From contig CATXSD010000002.1 of the NCBI GenBank assembly GCA_958402075.1, forward strand, positions 1 to 64,000: a stretch of 64,000 bases of DNA, written 5' to 3'. The notes beneath the pieces are model-generated. The model worked only from the letters and a program-made list of their open reading frames with translations, was not told the DNA's origin and did no database searches. Both the position numbers and the translations under genes were made by a program. This document shows, in pieces, positions 1 to 8,325 of the stretch (the stretch's first letter is position 1; each line of letters starts with the position of its first letter). The DNA comes from Mediterranea massiliensis (GTDB lineage: Bacteria > Bacteroidota > Bacteroidia > Bacteroidales > Bacteroidaceae).

Positions 1-540
1 CTTGGCAATCACCAGCAGGCCCGACGTATCCTTGTCGATGCGGTGTACCAGCCCCAGGTGAGGGTCGTTGGCGTCATATCCCTTGGTGTCCTTCAGATGC
101 CAGGCGATGGCATTCACCAGCGTACCGTGCCAGTTGCCGTGACCCGGATGCACCACCAGTCCGGCAGGCTTGTTGACCACCATCACGTAGTCGTCCTCAT
201 AGACCACGTTCAGCGGAATGTCTTCGGGCACCACCTCGTTGTCATAGCGCGGGCGGTCCATCATCACCGTGATGACGTCGAGCGGTTTCACCTTGTAGCT
301 GCTCTTCACGGGCTTGCCGTTGGCCATGACGAAACCGGCGTCGGCCGCCTTCTGGATGCGGTTGCGCGAAGAGTTGGTGATGCGGTCGAAGAGATACTTG
401 TCCACACGCATCATCTCCTGCCCCTTGTCCACCACCACGCGGAAGTGTTCGTAGAGCTGGGCCTCGTCGCCCACCGGTTCCACATCGTCCGGGCAATCGT
501 TCTCTATATCATCTATTATGTCAATGTATTCTTCCATCAT
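1..540 (-). CDS. rluD: RluA/RluD-family 23S rRNA pseudouridine synthase (partial, C-terminus outside window)
   Basis: Enzyme that isomerises uridine to pseudouridine in rRNA. The 180 codons visible contain an acidic N-terminal tail, an S4 RNA-binding domain (about residues 44-95, with SSRNRIQKA) and the start of the catalytic domain, including VVNKPAGLVVHPG and the family signature HRIDKDTSGL whose Asp169 is the catalytic residue. The start is taken as the first of two adjacent ATG codons, 6 bases after the PASTA gene stop, so the two genes are probably co-transcribed. The reading frame runs off the left edge without a stop. RluD is preferred over RluA because an S4 domain is present; the exact rRNA positions modified cannot be read from sequence. 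Confidence 0.9.
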   Translation of the reverse strand, partial: MMEEYIDIIDDIENDCPDDVEPVGDEAQLYEHFRVVVDKGQEMMRVDKYLFDRITNSSRNRIQKAADAGFVMANGKPVKSSYKVKPLDVITVMMDRPRYDNEVVPEDIPLNVVYEDDYVMVVNKPAGLVVHPGHGNWHGTLVNAIAWHLKDTKGYDANDPHLGLVHRIDKDTSGLLVIAK

Positions 541-546
541 AGGCCG

Positions 547-1206
547 TCAAAACCAGTCTTCTTCTTCCAGCATCTGTCCGTCGGTCTGCGTAGCTTCGGG
601 CTGCGGGTTGCCCAGCGAGTCCGTATCCAGTGCCTCGTCGGGCTGGGGAGCCTCCTTACCGTTCCCGATAACCAGCGTGAGCGTGGCACCCGTCGGCACC
701 TTGTCGCCCAGCCTCAACACCTGTCCTCTGTATCTCACCTCGTACACCCAGTCCTTCTCGCCGGGAATGGAGTCGTTGTTCGTCAGCCGGAAGCCGGCAG
801 CCAGCAAACGGGCTTCTGCCTGGCGGACCGAGCTGTTGTCGGCCACGTCGGGCACCTCCTGCAACGGGGTGTTCAGCGTATTGATGGTCAGGTAGACCGT
901 CCGTCCCTCCTTGACCCGCTGTCCGGCCACGGGATTATAGTCGAGCACGCATCCGGCAGGCTGGTTTTTCACATAGCTGGAGTCGGCCACCACCGCCGTC
1001 AGTCCGCGGTCGGCAAACATTTTCTGCGCATCCGCCAGGTCCAGTCCCTTGACATCGGGCACCACCACCGCTTCGCCGTGGCGGGTATAGACATCCAGAG
1101 CCTTCAACACGCCGAATATCACCACAACCACCACCACGACCATCGCAATGATGTTTACCCAGAAAAAGCGGTTCTGCCGGAACGAGAAAAATTCTTTTAT
1201 AGTCAT
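547..1206 (-). CDS. PASTA domain membrane protein
   Basis: A 219-residue protein with a short cytoplasmic head, one transmembrane helix (about residues 17-37, very rich in Val) and two PASTA repeats (about 46-113 and 116-184), ending in an acidic low-complexity tail. PASTA domains in other proteins bind peptidoglycan stem peptides or muropeptides, but here there is no kinase or penicillin-binding domain, so this is the small stand-alone form often found in Bacteroidetes. It is followed after 6 bases by the pseudouridine synthase gene, suggesting one operon. The role is probably in cell-wall sensing or assembly, but this is inferred only from the domain. Confidence 0.85.
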   Translation of the reverse strand: MTIKEFFSFRQNRFFWVNIIAMVVVVVVVIFGVLKALDVYTRHGEAVVVPDVKGLDLADAQKMFADRGLTAVVADSSYVKNQPAGCVLDYNPVAGQRVKEGRTVYLTINTLNTPLQEVPDVADNSSVRQAEARLLAAGFRLTNNDSIPGEKDWVYEVRYRGQVLRLGDKVPTGATLTLVIGNGKEAPQPDEALDTDSLGNPQPEATQTDGQMLEEEDWF

Positions 1207-1333
1207 AATCCTTCATTTATTGCGACAAAGATAGTGCAAACCGAGAGAAGTACAAAGCAAAAGCCATGATTTTGCTTTTACGTCCGAGGTGCAGCCGGCC
1301 TTATCTCAAAATGAAAATAAAGGTAAATACTAC

Positions 1334-1412
1334 GTCATCCCGGCCTTGAGCCGGGATCCATGCCATGACTTTTGTTTGTGTATACTGGATCCCGCATCAA
1401 GTGCGGGATGAC
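1334..1412. repeat. Double-hairpin palindromic element
   Basis: Two small hairpins face each other. The first is ATCCCGGC-cttga-GCCGGGAT and the second ATCCCGCA-tcaag-TGCGGGAT. The outer arms (GTCATCCC at the left, GGGATGAC at the right) are also inverted copies of each other, so the whole element is a nested palindrome like REP/BIME elements. Confidence 0.8.
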
Positions 1413-1504
1413 TGCGGAGTGCAGGGTAACAGAATAAATACGGGATAACGGAATGCCAGCCCTCCCCACCACGATGAAGCCTCAACCGCAAGCACAAAAG
1501 AAAA

Positions 1505-1539
1505 ACCGCAAAAGACAGAAGCTATCTGACTTTTGCGGT
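1505..1539 (-). terminator. Probable rpmH terminator
   Basis: Stem ACCGCAAAAG / CTTTTGCGGT with a 15-base loop, followed on the minus strand by a T-rich run (TTTTTCTTTT). It lies about 30 bases past the rpmH stop codon. Confidence 0.8.
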
Positions 1540-1566
1540 CTTCTTATTTTTTCTACGAGAAGATGC

Positions 1567-1728
1567 TTATGCCTTCACGCCGTTGTATTCGTCGGAAACG
1601 GTCAGTTTCTTGCGACCTTTGGCGCGACGTGCTGCCAATACTCTGCGGCCATTGGCTGTAGCCATTCTCTCACGGAAACCGTGTTTGTTTTTTCTCTTTC
1701 TGTTAGAGGGTTGGAATGTTCTTTTCAT
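1567..1728 (-). CDS. rpmH: 50S ribosomal protein L34
   Basis: A 53-residue, very basic protein beginning [18 protein letters not shown], the characteristic L34 N-terminus, followed by the usual [20 protein letters not shown] core. It is a component of the large ribosomal subunit. The frame is open further upstream, but the ATG at 1728 matches the family start exactly, so the upstream extension is rejected. The short C-terminal tail ([12 protein letters not shown]) is typical of Bacteroidetes L34. It is transcribed divergently from efp, and the two share a compact promoter region. Confidence 0.97.
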   Translation of the reverse strand: MKRTFQPSNRKRKNKHGFRERMATANGRRVLAARRAKGRKKLTVSDEYNGVKA

Positions 1729-1772
1729 TGCTGTATCTTGTTTTACGTTATTATTCTCACGAATTCGGGCTG

Positions 1773-1780
1773 CAAAAATA
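1773..1780 (-). promoter_or_regulatory. rpmH promoter, -7 element
   Basis: On the minus strand TATTTTTG matches the Bacteroides -7 consensus TAnnTTTG, about 45 bases before the rpmH start. The -33 element is weaker (TTGG about 19 bases upstream). Confidence 0.55.
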
Positions 1781-1830
1781 GGGAGTTTTTTCAAATAAAC
1801 CAAGAGATAACTCATTTTCTCTCAAAAGTT

Positions 1831-1862
1831 TTTGTGTTTTTTACCGAATTCCATTACTTTTG
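1831..1862 (+). promoter_or_regulatory. efp promoter (Bacteroides type)
   Basis: TTTG at 1831-1834, then 20 bases, then TACTTTTG at 1855-1862: a good match to the Bacteroides sigma-ABfr consensus TTTG/TAnnTTTG. The leader to the efp start is about 55 bases. Confidence 0.7.
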
Positions 1863-1922
1863 CACCCGCAAACCAGCACTAACGAAGTAAATACCAATAT
1901 AATAATATTAAAGACTATAAGT

Positions 1923-2489
1923 ATGATTAATGCCCAAGACATTAAAATCGGAACTTGCATCCGTATGGACGGCAAGCTGTATTTCTGCATCGACTTCCTG
2001 CATGTAAAACCGGGAAAAGGCAATACCTTCATGCGTACCAAACTGAAAGACGTAGTGAACGGCTACGTACTGGAACGCCGCTTCAACATCGGTGAAAAGC
2101 TGGAAGACGTACGCGTAGAACGCCGCCCCTACCAGTTCCTCTACAAGGAAGGTGACGACTACATGTTCATGAACCAGGAAACATTCGACCAGATTCCCAT
2201 CGCCCACGACTTGATCAACGGTGTGGACTTCCTGCTCGAAGGCCAGGTAGTAGACGTCGTATCGGATGCTTCTACCGAAACCGTGCTCTATGCCGACATG
2301 CCCATCAAGGTACAGCAGAAGGTTACCTATACCGAACCGGGCCTGAAAGGCGATACGGCAACCAACACGCTGAAACCCGCTACCGTTGAATCGGGTGCCA
2401 CAGTCCGCGTACCCCTCTTCATCAACGAAGGCGAAACCATCGAAATCGACACGCGCGACGGTTCTTACGTAGGACGCGTGAAGGCATAA
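1923..2489 (+). CDS. efp: Translation elongation factor P
   Basis: A 188-residue EF-P, which binds ribosomes stalled at polyproline and promotes peptide bond formation. The three EF-P domains are all present: KOW-like N-terminal domain, central OB domain and C-terminal OB domain ending IDTRDGSYVGRVKA. The loop that is post-translationally modified in many bacteria reads KPGKGN with Lys32 at its tip. The frame is open upstream to 1860, but MINAQDIKIG at 1923 is the conserved start and lies downstream of the promoter. A strong terminator follows, so it is probably a single-gene transcript. Confidence 0.97.
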   Translation: MINAQDIKIGTCIRMDGKLYFCIDFLHVKPGKGNTFMRTKLKDVVNGYVLERRFNIGEKLEDVRVERRPYQFLYKEGDDYMFMNQETFDQIPIAHDLINGVDFLLEGQVVDVVSDASTETVLYADMPIKVQQKVTYTEPGLKGDTATNTLKPATVESGATVRVPLFINEGETIEIDTRDGSYVGRVKA

Positions 2490-2515
2490 GGAGGAACGGG
2501 ACATCCGTTTTCCCC

Positions 2516-2558
2516 ATGAGACTGCTTCTTCATTTTTTTGAGGCAGTCTCATTTTTTA
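2516..2558 (+). terminator. efp terminator
   Basis: Perfect 10-base stem ATGAGACTGC (2516-2525) / GCAGTCTCAT (2543-2552), followed by TTTTT, 27 bases after the efp stop. Confidence 0.85.
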
Positions 2559-2648
2559 TTTCCGGCAGCGCAGCCCATTTGTAAGCATTTATACACAAAC
2601 ACTTATTATTCCGCAACATCCTGATTATCAGCACCCATAAAAACAGGA

Positions 2649-2715
2649 ACCATGAGTATAGGACTCAAGTACCATGAGTCGTATACAGATGGTACATGAG
2701 TCCTATACTCATGGT
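2649..2715. repeat. Perfect 19-base inverted repeat with inner hairpin
   Basis: ACCATGAGTATAGGACTCA (2649-2667) is exactly repeated in reverse complement at 2697-2715. The 29-base loop holds a second 7-base stem, GTACCAT (2669-2675) / ATGGTAC (2689-2695). It lies in the 412-base gap between efp and the glycosyltransferase, where no gene was seen. Confidence 0.9.
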
Positions 2716-2842
2716 ACCTCTCTTCGGGACTCATCCCGCCCCGTTTCCCATTTGTAAAGGATATTCTCACCGTTCGAAGAAAAAAGAGCGGTACGTGCAC
2801 AAACTCTTCCCCGGAAGCTCGGGCGGAACCGAATATTTTTCC

Positions 2843-2850
2843 TACTTTTG
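2843..2850 (+). promoter_or_regulatory. Probable promoter -7 element for the glycosyltransferase gene
   Basis: TACTTTTG fits TAnnTTTG and lies 51 bases before the start codon. No clear TTTG was found at the -33 position. Confidence 0.5.
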
Positions 2851-2901
2851 TACAACGTCTCCTACGGGAGCAAGCATTCTTACGAAAAGTCAGACAAACC
2901 T

Positions 2902-3891
2902 ATGAAATACTCATTCATCATCCCCGTGTACAACCGTCCCGACGAGGTGGACGAACTGCTGCAAAGCCTCACGGCCCAGACGTTCCGCGACTTTGAAGTG
3001 CTGGTGGTGGAAGACGGTTCGTCGGTCCCCTGCCGCGACGTGGCCGAACGATACAGCGACCGGCTGGACCTGCACTACTACACCAAGCCCAACTCCGGCC
3101 CCGGACAGACGCGCAACTATGGCGCCGAACGCAGCCGGGGAGAATACCTCATCATACTGGACTCCGACTGCATCCTGCCCCCGGACTATCTGGCTGCTGT
3201 CGAAAAGGAACTCCAGACGGCATCCGCCGACGCTTTCGGAGGCCCCGACCGCGCCCATCCCTCGTTCAGCGACATCCAGAAGGCCATCAACTACTCCATG
3301 ACCTCGTTCTTCACCACCGGCGGCATCCGCGGCGGCAAGAAGAAGATGGACAAGTTCTACCCCCGCAGCTTCAACATGGGCGTCCGCCGCGAAGTCTACC
3401 TGGCACTGGGAGGATTTTCAAAGATGCGCTTCGGCGAGGACATCGACTTCAGCATCCGCATCTTCAAGGGCGGATACCGCTGCCGCCTCTTCCCCGATGC
3501 GTGGGTGTACCACAAGCGGCGTACGGACCTGAAGAAGTTCTTCAAGCAGGTACACAATTCGGGCATCGCCCGCATCAACCTCTACAAGAAGTACCCCGAA
3601 TCGCTGAAGCTGGTCCACCTCCTGCCCGCCCTGTTCACGCTGGGCACGGCGGTGCTGCTTGTCGGAGCCCTGTTCTGTCCCTACGCCCCGCTGCCTCTCG
3701 TGCTCTATGCCCTGCTGGTGTGCGCCGACTCGGCCCTGCAGAACCACAGCCTCCGCATCGGCCTCTACTCCATTGCCGCCGCCTACATCCAGCTCATCGG
3801 TTACGGCACCGGTTTCTGGCGTGCCTGGTGGAACCGCTGCGTTTGCCGGAAAGGGGAATTTGAAGCATTCAAAAAGAACTTTTATAAATGA
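2902..3891 (+). CDS. Family 2 glycosyltransferase
   Basis: A 329-residue GT-A fold glycosyltransferase that transfers a sugar from a nucleotide donor. It begins with the GT2 strand YSFIIPVYNRPDEVDELLQS, has the donor-binding VVEDGS motif (about 35-40) and the metal-binding DSD motif at 87-89 in LILDSDCILP. A segment GGFSKMRFGEDIDFSIRI carries the usual ED acceptor-site motif. Two or three hydrophobic segments near residues 235-290 suggest membrane attachment at the C-terminus. The start at 2902 follows a promoter and gives the conserved N-terminus; longer starts are rejected. The acceptor is unknown; a polysaccharide or lipid-linked glycan is likely. Confidence 0.88.
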   Translation: MKYSFIIPVYNRPDEVDELLQSLTAQTFRDFEVLVVEDGSSVPCRDVAERYSDRLDLHYYTKPNSGPGQTRNYGAERSRGEYLIILDSDCILPPDYLAAVEKELQTASADAFGGPDRAHPSFSDIQKAINYSMTSFFTTGGIRGGKKKMDKFYPRSFNMGVRREVYLALGGFSKMRFGEDIDFSIRIFKGGYRCRLFPDAWVYHKRRTDLKKFFKQVHNSGIARINLYKKYPESLKLVHLLPALFTLGTAVLLVGALFCPYAPLPLVLYALLVCADSALQNHSLRIGLYSIAAAYIQLIGYGTGFWRAWWNRCVCRKGEFEAFKKNFYK

Positions 3892-3896
3892 AGAAA

Positions 3897-4088
3897 GGTG
3901 TGTCAAAATGAAGTGAGGCAATTTTAACTCCCCTCCTTCTGGAAGGAGGGGTGCCCAAAGGGCGGGGTGGTAGGTTTTCACGAAGGGGTATCAATCAACG
4001 CGTTATGTATTCACCTACCACCTCCCCCTATCGGGTACTCCTCCTTCTGGAAGGAGGAGAGTCTCAGATACCTCTATTTTGACACACC
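3897..4088. repeat. MITE-like inverted-repeat element
   Basis: A 192-base element bounded by perfect 13-base inverted ends, GGTGTGTCAAAAT (3897-3909) and ATTTTGACACACC (4076-4088). Inside are two copies of the palindrome CCTCCTTCTGGAAGGAGG and an imperfect inverted pair based on GGTGGTAGGT / ACCTACCACC, so the whole sequence folds on itself. No open frame is supported. The right end recurs near 10130-10147. Confidence 0.8.
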
Positions 4089-4113
4089 CACTTAACCACT
4101 AACCACTATCATC

Positions 4114-4800
4114 ATGGACAAACTCACCATCAAGCAACTGGCCGAAGCCGACCGCCCGCGTGAAAAGATGATGCAGAAGGGAGCCGAAGCCCTGACCGAC
4201 GCCGAGCTGCTGGGCATCCTGATCGGCTCGGGCAATACGGACGAGAGTGCCGTGGCCCTGATGCAACGTATTCTCTCGGCCTGTGGCAACGACCTGAACC
4301 GGCTGGCCAAGTGGGAAGTGCGCGACTTCGCCCGCTTCAAAGGCATGGGCCCCGCCAAAAGCATCACCGTCATGGCTGCCCTCGAACTGGGCAAACGCCG
4401 CAACCTCCAGACACCGGGAGAACGCCCGGCCGTCCGGGCCTCTACCGACATCTACCGGCTCTTCCATCCCCTGCTGCGCGACCTGCCCACCGAAGAATTC
4501 TGGGTCCTGCTGCTCAACCAGGCAGGTAAGGTGATAGACAAGGTCCGCATCAGCCGCGGCGGCATCGACCAGACCACGGCCGACGTGCGGGCCATCCTGC
4601 GCGAAGCCCTCCTCCAGCGGGCCACACAGATTGCCCTGGTACACAACCATCCGTCGGGCAACGTACGACCCAGCAACGACGACCTCCGGCTGACGCAGGT
4701 CGTTCAACGTGCCGCACAGACCATGAACATCCGCCTCGTAGACCACCTCATCGTGGCCGACGGACACTACTACAGCTTCAACGACGAAGGCAATCTGTAA
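4114..4800 (+). CDS. radC: RadC/JAB domain protein
   Basis: A 228-residue protein of full family length. The N-terminal part (UPF0758) holds a helix-hairpin-helix, FKGMGPAKS at about 76-83; the C-terminal part is a JAMM metalloprotease-like domain with the metal ligands HNHPSG at 177-182 and Asp190 downstream (PSNDDLRLT). RadC was once linked to DNA repair but its biochemical role is not settled. It lies directly downstream of the MITE-like element, 25 bases after its end, and has no recognisable promoter other than any carried in that element. Confidence 0.92.
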   Translation: MDKLTIKQLAEADRPREKMMQKGAEALTDAELLGILIGSGNTDESAVALMQRILSACGNDLNRLAKWEVRDFARFKGMGPAKSITVMAALELGKRRNLQTPGERPAVRASTDIYRLFHPLLRDLPTEEFWVLLLNQAGKVIDKVRISRGGIDQTTADVRAILREALLQRATQIALVHNHPSGNVRPSNDDLRLTQVVQRAAQTMNIRLVDHLIVADGHYYSFNDEGNL

Positions 4801-5282
4801 CAAGAACTTAAAAAAAGTTTTTTATTTCCCACCTGTTACATTTCAGGCAAATAAGTGTATTTCAGACAATTAATTAATCCCCCCTCCGAAGGGGAGAATT
4901 CCGTTTACTATATTACACCTGTTTTGTACAGAATTCCACCCATGAAACTTATAAAGAGTGTAGATTTGCCCAAAAACCTGAAAAGTCTATGGAAGCAAAC
5001 ATGAACTACACTACCCGCAAGCGGATATCCGAACGGACGGACGGCTATCCACACCTGCCAGCCCCTTTGCACGATGCTCCTCCCGGAGAAGAATGCGGAA
5101 GGACATCCTTACTATGATTTAACGCATTGATTATCAAGAAGATATAAAATCTATGTAACGAGTCTGTCACACAGATGTAACATCTCCCCGATACCTTTGC
5201 ACCGCGAAATCTAAAGAAGAACATTATAACCAACTATAGTGTACAGACAAATAATAATTCACCAAACTAAAAATCTAATTTT
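4801..5282. other. 482-base intergenic region before the PUL 1 SusC gene
   Basis: It holds a GC-rich patch near 4878-4896 resembling the inner part of the 10037-10185 element, an isolated TAGATTTG promoter-like site at 4961-4968, a 42-codon open frame at 4989-5117 with no recognisable product, and the probable susC promoter at 5192-5199. No convincing gene was seen. Confidence 0.6.
5192..5199 (+). promoter_or_regulatory. Probable susC promoter -7 element (PUL 1)
   Basis: TACCTTTG fits TAnnTTTG and would give a leader of about 77 bases. There is no good TTTG at -33, which suits an activator-dependent promoter. Confidence 0.5.
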
Positions 5283-8200
5283 ATGCTGAATGTACAATCA
5301 AAAAAGAGGTGGACATTATTGCAAAGCGTAGTCTTTGTAATGTTCCTGCTAAGCAGTACCTTAGCATTTGCACAAAACAGAGTGACCGGTACAGTGAAAG
5401 ACAAGACCGGTATGCCGCTTCCCGGCGTAAACGTCCTTGAAAAGGGCACCACCAACGGAAGCATCACGGATGTAGACGGCAAATACATCATTAATGTAGA
5501 AAAGGGCAAGACCCTGTTGTTTTCCTACATCGGTTTCACGACGCAGGAGATAACAGTCAACAAAAGCCAAATCGACGTAACATTGCAGGAAGACCTGCAG
5601 GCATTGGATGAAGTAGTTGTTATCGGTTACGGTAGCATGCAGCGCAAGGATGTGACCAGCTCTATCACATCCGTAAAGGCAGAAGACCTGAATATCGGTG
5701 TCGTTACCAGTCCTGCACAAATGTTGCAAGGTAAAGTTCCGGGCCTGACAGTAGCCAACACCAGCGACCCGAACGGTTCGGCTTCAATCTCACTGCGCGG
5801 TGCTTCTTCATTGCGTACCGGTGAGGCTATGGAACCGTATTATGTAATCGACGGTGTACCCGGTGCCAGCCTGTCGCTCGTAGCCCCGGATGACATCGAG
5901 AGCATCGATGTACTTCGTGATGCCTCTGCAACAGCCATCTACGGTTCGAAGGCTGCCAACGGTGTAATCATCGTTACTACCAAGAAAGGAAACAAGGACG
6001 GACGCACAAGTGTCAGCTATAGCGGCTATGTAGCATGGGACAAGACCATGAACTCACTCGACATGATGACAGCCAGCGAGCTGCTTGACTATGCCGCAGC
6101 CAATGAGATCAATCTTTCTCCGTATTATGACGTTAACAATCCGGCCAACACCAACTGGCAGGATGAAGTGCTCCGTACCGGCTTCAGCCATAACCACAAT
6201 GTTTCCATTAACGGAGGAAACGACAAGACACAATATAGTGCCTCTATTAACTTTATGGACCGCCAAGGTGCAGTACGCGGAACAAATATGGATCGTCTTA
6301 ACGCCCGTTCCTACGTAAAGACAAAAGCCTTGAACGACCGTTTGGAGTTGGCTTTCAGCGTAAATGCCAGTGTACGCAACAGCTCGACAGGTCCTACTGG
6401 CGGCTCAGGTGAAAGCGTGTTGGATGCCATGTACTACTACAGCCCGTTGGTACCCGTAAGAAATGCAGACGGTTCCTGGTATGGCAACACGCAGATTTCC
6501 CAAAACTACAACCCGGTCCGTATGATTTACGAAGACCGTTATAATACAAAAGAAAAATTGCTGCAAGGAACTGCACAGGCTACCCTGCACATCATCGATG
6601 GGCTGGACTGGAACTTGAATTTGTCTTATCAAAATCAGCAGTATATTTACAGTAATTATAACAGTAGCCAGACTGAACTTTCTGCAGTGGCTTCACGTCA
6701 TGGACAGGCTGACCGCAGCACATCGGAAAACATCCGCAAACAAATGGAAACTTACCTCAACTGGAACCATACCTTTGCCGATGCCCACAAGGTAGGTGTC
6801 ATGCTGGGTTACTCTTGGGAGCAAGCAGACAATAACGACGGTTTCGGTTTGAAAGTTTACAACTTCTACAACGACGACCTGACTTATCACAACATGGGTG
6901 TTGCCAACAACATCTCCATCAACGATGTGATCAGCAACAACCTTTCTACGCTGCGTATGATTTCATTCTACGGACGTGTAAACTACAGCTTCAACAGCAA
7001 GTACCTGTTGCAGGCAACCGTTCGTCGTGATGGTTCTTCTGCTTTTGGTGTCAACAATCGTTGGGGTACCTTCCCCTCTGTATCTGCCGCATGGCGCATC
7101 ACGGAAGAAGAATTCATGCAAGACCAGAATGTATTCGATGACTTGAAGCTGCGCGTTGGCTATGGTATCAGCGGTAACTCACTGGGATTCGATGCCTTCT
7201 ATTCTCGTCCAGTATATGGTTCTACCGGTTGGTTTACTTATGTAGATGCCAACGGTACCGAATCACAATACCGCGTATTGGGTGCTACCCGTAACTCAAA
7301 CCCCGACTTGAAATGGGAAACTACCGGCATGTTCAACATCGGTTTGGACTTCGGATTCTTCAATAATCGGTTGACTGGTACCATCGAATACTACAGCAAG
7401 AAGACAAGTGATTTGATTTATGATTATGAGGTTTCTACTAATCGCTATCCATATAATAGAATGACAGCTAATGTTGGTGACATCAGCAACAAAGGTATTG
7501 AAATCACCATCAATGCAATTCCGGTACAGACTCGTAACTTCACATGGAGCACTTCACTGAATCTGTCACACAACAAGAATGTGGTTGAAAAACTGTCCAA
7601 TGAAACCTATTCAGTAAACTATATTCCACAAGGCAATCCGGATGTAGGTGGTTATTCAACCAATGCAGAAGTAGAACGCATTCAGGAAGGATATCCTATC
7701 GGTCAGTTCTGCCTTTGGGAATGGGCCGGGTATGATGAAAACGGCCTTTCCATCTTCAACGATTACGATGAAAACGGCAATTTGATAGGCACAACCGATT
7801 CTCCTGAACTGGAGGATAAGCGCATGCACGGATCGGCACAGCCCAAGATTGTTTACGGATGGAACAATGACCTGACTTGGAAAAACTGGACACTGACCGC
7901 TTTCTTCCAAGGCATGGCCGGTAACAAGATCTTCAACGCTACCCGCTGCTACTACAACAACGTAAGCTTGGTAAACAATGGTAAGAATGTATTGGCAGAA
8001 GTTAGTCGGGGACAAAACGCATACGATACCCGTGCCCAAGCCCCATCTGACCGCTATCTGGAAAATGGTTCATACCTCCGTTTAGCGACACTGACTTTAG
8101 GTTATAACTTTGGCAAGATTGGTAATTGGATCAACAACCTGCGCCTGTATGCTACTTGCAACAACGTATTCACCATCACCGGTTACAAAGGCATTGACCC

Positions 8201-8300
8201 CGAAATCTCTTTGGCTGGTTTGGCTCCGGGTATCGACTGGCGTAACACTACTTACCCGCGTACACGTACTTTCATGGTGGGTGTAAACGTGAATTTCTAA
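5283..8300 (+). CDS. SusC/RagA-family TonB-linked outer membrane receptor (PUL 1)
   Basis: A 1005-residue outer membrane transporter for glycans, energised by TonB. A signal peptide (1-30, ending AFAQ) is followed by a carboxypeptidase-D-like domain (about 33-105), the TonB-box-like DEVVVIGYG (109-117), a plug domain with the usual YVIDGVPG and ATAIYGSKAANGVIIVTTKKG signatures, and a long beta-barrel ending in an aromatic residue (VNVNF). There is no STN domain, so it is not expected to signal to an anti-sigma factor; this suits control by the hybrid two-component regulator at 21725-25897. The SusD partner follows after 25 bases. Confidence 0.96.
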   Translation: MLNVQSKKRWTLLQSVVFVMFLLSSTLAFAQNRVTGTVKDKTGMPLPGVNVLEKGTTNGSITDVDGKYIINVEKGKTLLFSYIGFTTQEITVNKSQIDVTLQEDLQALDEVVVIGYGSMQRKDVTSSITSVKAEDLNIGVVTSPAQMLQGKVPGLTVANTSDPNGSASISLRGASSLRTGEAMEPYYVIDGVPGASLSLVAPDDIESIDVLRDASATAIYGSKAANGVIIVTTKKGNKDGRTSVSYSGYVAWDKTMNSLDMMTASELLDYAAANEINLSPYYDVNNPANTNWQDEVLRTGFSHNHNVSINGGNDKTQYSASINFMDRQGAVRGTNMDRLNARSYVKTKALNDRLELAFSVNASVRNSSTGPTGGSGESVLDAMYYYSPLVPVRNADGSWYGNTQISQNYNPVRMIYEDRYNTKEKLLQGTAQATLHIIDGLDWNLNLSYQNQQYIYSNYNSSQTELSAVASRHGQADRSTSENIRKQMETYLNWNHTFADAHKVGVMLGYSWEQADNNDGFGLKVYNFYNDDLTYHNMGVANNISINDVISNNLSTLRMISFYGRVNYSFNSKYLLQATVRRDGSSAFGVNNRWGTFPSVSAAWRITEEEFMQDQNVFDDLKLRVGYGISGNSLGFDAFYSRPVYGSTGWFTYVDANGTESQYRVLGATRNSNPDLKWETTGMFNIGLDFGFFNNRLTGTIEYYSKKTSDLIYDYEVSTNRYPYNRMTANVGDISNKGIEITINAIPVQTRNFTWSTSLNLSHNKNVVEKLSNETYSVNYIPQGNPDVGGYSTNAEVERIQEGYPIGQFCLWEWAGYDENGLSIFNDYDENGNLIGTTDSPELEDKRMHGSAQPKIVYGWNNDLTWKNWTLTAFFQGMAGNKIFNATRCYYNNVSLVNNGKNVLAEVSRGQNAYDTRAQAPSDRYLENGSYLRLATLTLGYNFGKIGNWINNLRLYATCNNVFTITGYKGIDPEISLAGLAPGIDWRNTTYPRTRTFMVGVNVNF

Positions 8301-8325
8301 CTCGTAACACAGGAGATTTAAAGAT

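Larger units (their letters stand above)
1207..1566. other. Intergenic region with a REP-like element and the rpmH terminator
   Basis: The 360 bases between the PASTA gene and rpmH hold a double hairpin repeat (1334-1412) and the rpmH terminator (1505-1539). No credible gene was seen. Confidence 0.7.

Noticed and set aside
2649..2715. Inverted repeat considered as an invertible promoter switch
   Set aside because: Only 29 bases lie between the arms, too few for a promoter, and no invertase gene is nearby.
2606..2800. Minus-strand 64-residue open frame
   Set aside because: It runs through the perfect inverted repeat and has no gene-like features.
4989..5117. Possible 42-residue gene (MEANMNYTTRKR...) upstream of susC
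   Set aside because: A promoter-like TAGATTTG precedes it, but there is no recognised product and no clear ribosome site; noted only in the intergenic entry.
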